Shown piece by piece: positions 61,503 to 64,000 of a DNA stretch of 64,000 nucleotides; within the stretch, counting starts at the first letter, position 1; every line of letters begins with the position of its first letter. Location: NCBI GenBank assembly GCA_022570795.1, contig JAKUDP010000001.1, positions 3,100,001 to 3,164,000 of the forward strand, given 5' to 3'. The notes under the pieces are model-generated. The model ran no database searches and had not been told where the DNA came from. It worked only from the letters and a program-made list of their open reading frames with translations. The stretch is from Sphaerulina vaccinii (Eukaryota; Ascomycota; Dothideomycetes; Mycosphaerellales; Mycosphaerellaceae). Made by a program: the position numbers and the translations under genes.

Positions 61503-62555
61503 CTATTCCTGCACAGGCTGATTGACAGCAGTGAGAGGCTCACCAACGACCTCACCATTCCTCCCGACTACAGCGACGATGTTCTTCATAGCGTTCAACT
61601 CGAAGTTAATCCTCGTGTCCAGCGCTCCTCCAGCTACATGAGTCGTCAAAGTCACATTCTCCATACCAGCCAAGATTGGTGAGACTTGAGGTTCATGGTA
61701 GTGCACATCCAGTCCAGCTGCAGACACATGCCCACTCTGCAGAGCATCGATAAGAGCGTCTTCATCGATGACCTCTCCTCGAGCAGTGTTGATGATCCTG
61801 GTACCAGGCTTCATCATCGAGAACGCTTCGGCATCGATGAGATGTTTCGTATGTTGAGTCAGAGGGACGTGTAGGCTGATGCAGTCTGCTTGTGCTAATA
61901 GTTCTTCGAAAGGCAGGTAGCATACACCAATGCTCTGTTCGACGTCCGGACTCCGTCTCTTGACGTCGAAGTACACGACTTCCATGCCAATGGCCTTCGC
62001 TTTGGCGACGAGAAGAGTGCTGATGTTACCCAGCCCGATGAGTCCTAGAAGCTGTCCTTTGGGATTCTTCGAGATGATAGCATTCGTCCTGTGGCATTCC
62101 ATGAACTTGTCCGGATTGGCAGTTCGTGCAGCTAGTTGACTTCTCGTGAAGTTCCTGAAGGCACTTAGGATCATCCAGAGAGCCGTGTCCGAGACCGCGT
62201 CGTCCGAAGCATTGGCGCCGTTGGCATACCAGATACCGCGTTTAGCTAGGTCGTCCACATCAGCCCAGTTGTAGCCTGCCCCAGCTGAAGCGAAGATCTT
62301 GACAGATGGTGGCAGCAGTGAGATCAGCTCTTCGTCCCACTGACCCATCTCGCCGCCTGATTGGAAATGGGGACGGAGAATGGCGGCGAAGTGGCCAAAT
62401 GCTTGAGTCTTGAGAGCTGTCATGAACGATTCTCTGTCCAGATACTCGTTCTGTACGACTCGATAGCGCGTTGTGAATTCCTTGTCGTAGTATTCATGGT
62501 TGTACTTGATCGCCTCACCGACATGAAGGACGATGGGTCTTGTGTCGTCTGCCAT
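61503..62555 (-). CDS. D-isomer-specific 2-hydroxyacid dehydrogenase
   Basis: 350 aa, intronless. NAD(P)-dependent oxidoreductase interconverting 2-oxo acids and D-2-hydroxy acids (glyoxylate, hydroxypyruvate or mandelate-type substrates). Seen: split substrate-binding domain (FASAGAGYNWADVDDLAKRG), then ALWMILSAFRNFTRSQLAAR, the nucleotide fold GLIGLGNISTLLVAKAKAIG with VVYFDVKRR. The catalytic triad follows: Arg in NTARGEVIDEDALIDAL, Glu in HEPQVSP, His in TTHVAGG. The acidic residue after beta 2 (FD) favours NADH. The third glycine of the usual GxGxxG is Ser here. It is divergent from an MFS transporter across a 640-bp region containing a MITE. Confidence 0.9.
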   Translation of the reverse strand: MADDTRPIVLHVGEAIKYNHEYYDKEFTTRYRVVQNEYLDRESFMTALKTQAFGHFAAILRPHFQSGGEMGQWDEELISLLPPSVKIFASAGAGYNWADVDDLAKRGIWYANGANASDDAVSDTALWMILSAFRNFTRSQLAARTANPDKFMECHRTNAIISKNPKGQLLGLIGLGNISTLLVAKAKAIGMEVVYFDVKRRSPDVEQSIGVCYLPFEELLAQADCISLHVPLTQHTKHLIDAEAFSMMKPGTRIINTARGEVIDEDALIDALQSGHVSAAGLDVHYHEPQVSPILAGMENVTLTTHVAGGALDTRINFELNAMKNIVAVVGRNGEVVGEPLTAVNQPVQE

Positions 62556-63196
62556 TGATGCAGTATGTGGTGAGCAATTGTGTGCCTGAAGAAAGGATCA
62601 GTAGCTCCATGCAAAGAAGTCAAGCCAACCGACCAGGTCGGAGGCCCACTTCCGATGGTAGCGTGACATGAAGCTAGCATGTCGTGCAGGTGGTCAGGAT
62701 ATATTCGACTGCCCTTTTAAAATTGTCGGGCCACCTCAGACGCGACGAAAAACGCGAAAGACCTCGAATTTGACTAGAATCTGGCAGATTTCTAACTATC
62801 CGGCGCATCCGGTTCTTCAAACTTAATGAAATAAGGTCTTGCAAGGGTGTTTTTGTCGAGTTCGCAGCAAAATCGAGTGTCGCGCTTCTCCAGACGCGCT
62901 TTTTGGTGGCCCGACAAAAAAGGGCAGTCGAATATATCCGCTTCCTGGCTTGCGCTTGCATATGCCCACCTTTATCGAGTATTGTGGGCTCTGGCTGCAC
63001 TCCATTCTGCACTCCGCGCTCTGCATGTACTGGATGAAACCCCATGACCATCACCGCATTGCGAATGGCCATGCAGGGCTTTGAGACATCGGATGCTGCC
63101 TCCGAGTGTCGTCCTTTAGAGCGTATAGAGTCGCTCGTTCGATGAGCTGTATTTGTTCTGTCACCACTCGTCTTATCCATTCACACCTGCTAAGCA
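62556..63196. promoter_or_regulatory. divergent promoter of dehydrogenase and MFS gene, with MITE
   Basis: Both genes are transcribed outward. The central 243 bp are a terminal-inverted-repeat element (listed separately), leaving about 140 bp on the dehydrogenase side and 257 bp on the transporter side as original promoter sequence. The long minus-strand frame 62674-63180 runs through the MITE and is not real. Confidence 0.6.
62697..62939. mobile_element. MITE, about 243 bp, with 40-bp terminal inverted repeats
   Basis: The left end (62697-62718, GGATATATTCGACTGCCC then TTTT) is repeated in perfect inverted orientation at the right end (62918-62939). A second matching block, GTCGGGCCACC, follows after a 4-base indel. 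Total TIR length is about 40 bp per side. The interior has no ORF. Its size, non-coding nature and TA-rich ends (GGATA...TATCC) suggest a non-autonomous DNA transposon, perhaps Tc1/mariner-like with a TA target, but the exact boundary within the TATA palindrome cannot be fixed. No other copy is seen in this window. Confidence 0.8.
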
Positions 63197-64000
63197 ATGG
63201 GCTCCAACGATGTCCATCAGAAAGGTGTGGAAGCTGATCTGATCGAAAATGTCGAGACATCGGACGACAGTAACATTCTTCCACTGCCAGAAGAGCTATC
63301 TCATCTTGACAATGCTGCACTCATGGACTTGGAGCGAAGTGCAGTCCGCCAACTCGACACGTTCCTCCTGCCGTCCGTTATCCTGCTCTTTCTCCTAAAC
63401 ATCCTCGACCGAAACAACATCGCCAGTGCCAAGATCGTGGGTTTAGCTGAAGACCTTCACATGACGAACAATGAGTATAACACATGTCTCATGATCTTCT
63501 ATGTCGGCTGTGAGTCTTTCGATGCGAACAGAGGGGCGATTCTGACCAGCAACCAGATGTGATTACACAAGTTCCATCGAACATGATCATAACGAAGGTT
63601 AAGCCATCAATCTACATCGCGGCAGTGGTTGCGGCATGGTCCATTGTCAGTCTGTCGCAAGCTTTCACAACAAGCTTCGTAGGCTTGCTGGTGGCGCGTT
63701 TCGTCCTCGGCTTGGTCGAAGGTCCATTCCTACCTGGAGTATTCTTCTTGATGTCGTGCTGGTACAAGCGCGCGGAGCTACCGCCTCGAATTGCCTTCTT
63801 GTATGGCGCAAACATGCTTGCGAGCGCATTCGATGGTCTGATAGCTGCTGGTATCACATCGCAAATGGAAGGCGTACTTGGCCATCCTGCTTGGGTATAT
63901 TTGTCAGCCGATCTAGAAGTATGTTAAAAGCTGACCTTGTTGAATTATAGGCCTGGCTGTTCATCATCGAGGGTTCGATAACGCTCGCAATCGCTATTGC
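63197..64000 (+). CDS. MFS transporter, allantoate permease (Dal5/TNA1-like) family, 3' partial
   Basis: Exons 63197-63509, 63557-63894 and 63951 onward (cut by the window edge); introns 47 nt (GTGAGT...CCAG) and 56 nt (GTATAT...ATAG). Seen: TM1 region VRQLDTFLLPSVILLFLLNI then LDRNNIASAKIVGL (the LDRxNxxxAK signature of the anion:cation symporter/Dal5 group), ITQVPSNMIITKVKPSIYI, the motif RFVLGLVEGPFLPGVFFLMS and CWYKRAELPPRIAFLYGANM, then AWLFIIEGS. These carry organic acids, vitamins or allantoate into the cell with protons. The first half of the roughly 480-aa family length is present. It is divergent from the 2-hydroxyacid dehydrogenase and may import its substrate. Confidence 0.88.

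Noticed and set aside
62674..63180. 168-codon minus-strand ORF
   Set aside because: It crosses the whole MITE and the intergenic flank; open by chance.

Overview
This window is nuclear DNA of a filamentous ascomycete. Nearly every gene is split by 47-65 nt GT-AG introns with CTRAC/TTGAC-type branch sites. The gene set is fungal: SEY1, RVB2, the GID subunit ARMC8/Vid28, Mtw1/Mis12, CENP-X, a Dma1-type FHA-RING ligase, NADPH nitrate reductase, GH12 and a heme-thiolate peroxidase. Lineage-specific F-box-like genes, short introns and a pair of near-identical introns fit Dothideomycetes, probably Mycosphaerellales. That placement is inference. No tRNA, rRNA or CRISPR was seen.

Layout. 0-11.4 kb: small hypothetical genes, a secreted protein, an F-box-like gene, CENP-X, an acidic/basic nuclear-type protein, and a fungal relative of bacterial TupA tungstate-binding proteins. 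11.4-21.6 kb: RVB2, with a degenerate copy of its own 3' end downstream, divergent from a GID5/ARMC8-like gene; then a BTB/coiled-coil protein, a SLATT-domain membrane protein and an MDR enoyl reductase. 21.6-27.4 kb: a gene-poor stretch, an Asn/Ser/Gly-rich prion-like protein and a single-TM conserved protein. 27.4-37.5 kb: a small membrane protein, SEY1, and three genes whose frames are each broken once or more (an APH-type kinase, an F-box-like gene, an MFS transporter). 38.6-50.6 kb: small membrane protein, F-box-like gene, Dma1-type ligase, a hypothetical gene, an amino-acid permease and nitrate reductase. 51-57.7 kb: secreted protein, methyltransferase, GH12 glucanase, ABM-domain protein, Mtw1. 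59.4-64 kb: heme-thiolate peroxidase, a D-2-hydroxyacid dehydrogenase and a divergent MFS transporter cut by the window edge, with a MITE in their shared promoter.

Most of this is ordinary housekeeping and accessory content with no convincing secondary-metabolite cluster. Nitrogen use (permease next to nitrate reductase) and secreted carbohydrate/oxidative enzymes (GH12, peroxygenase) are the visible physiological themes. The most unusual structure is in the peroxidase gene: two introns, each exactly 53 nt and largely identical, flank an 8-nt micro-exon, and the second is a GC-AG intron. This looks like a very recent intron duplication or introner event.
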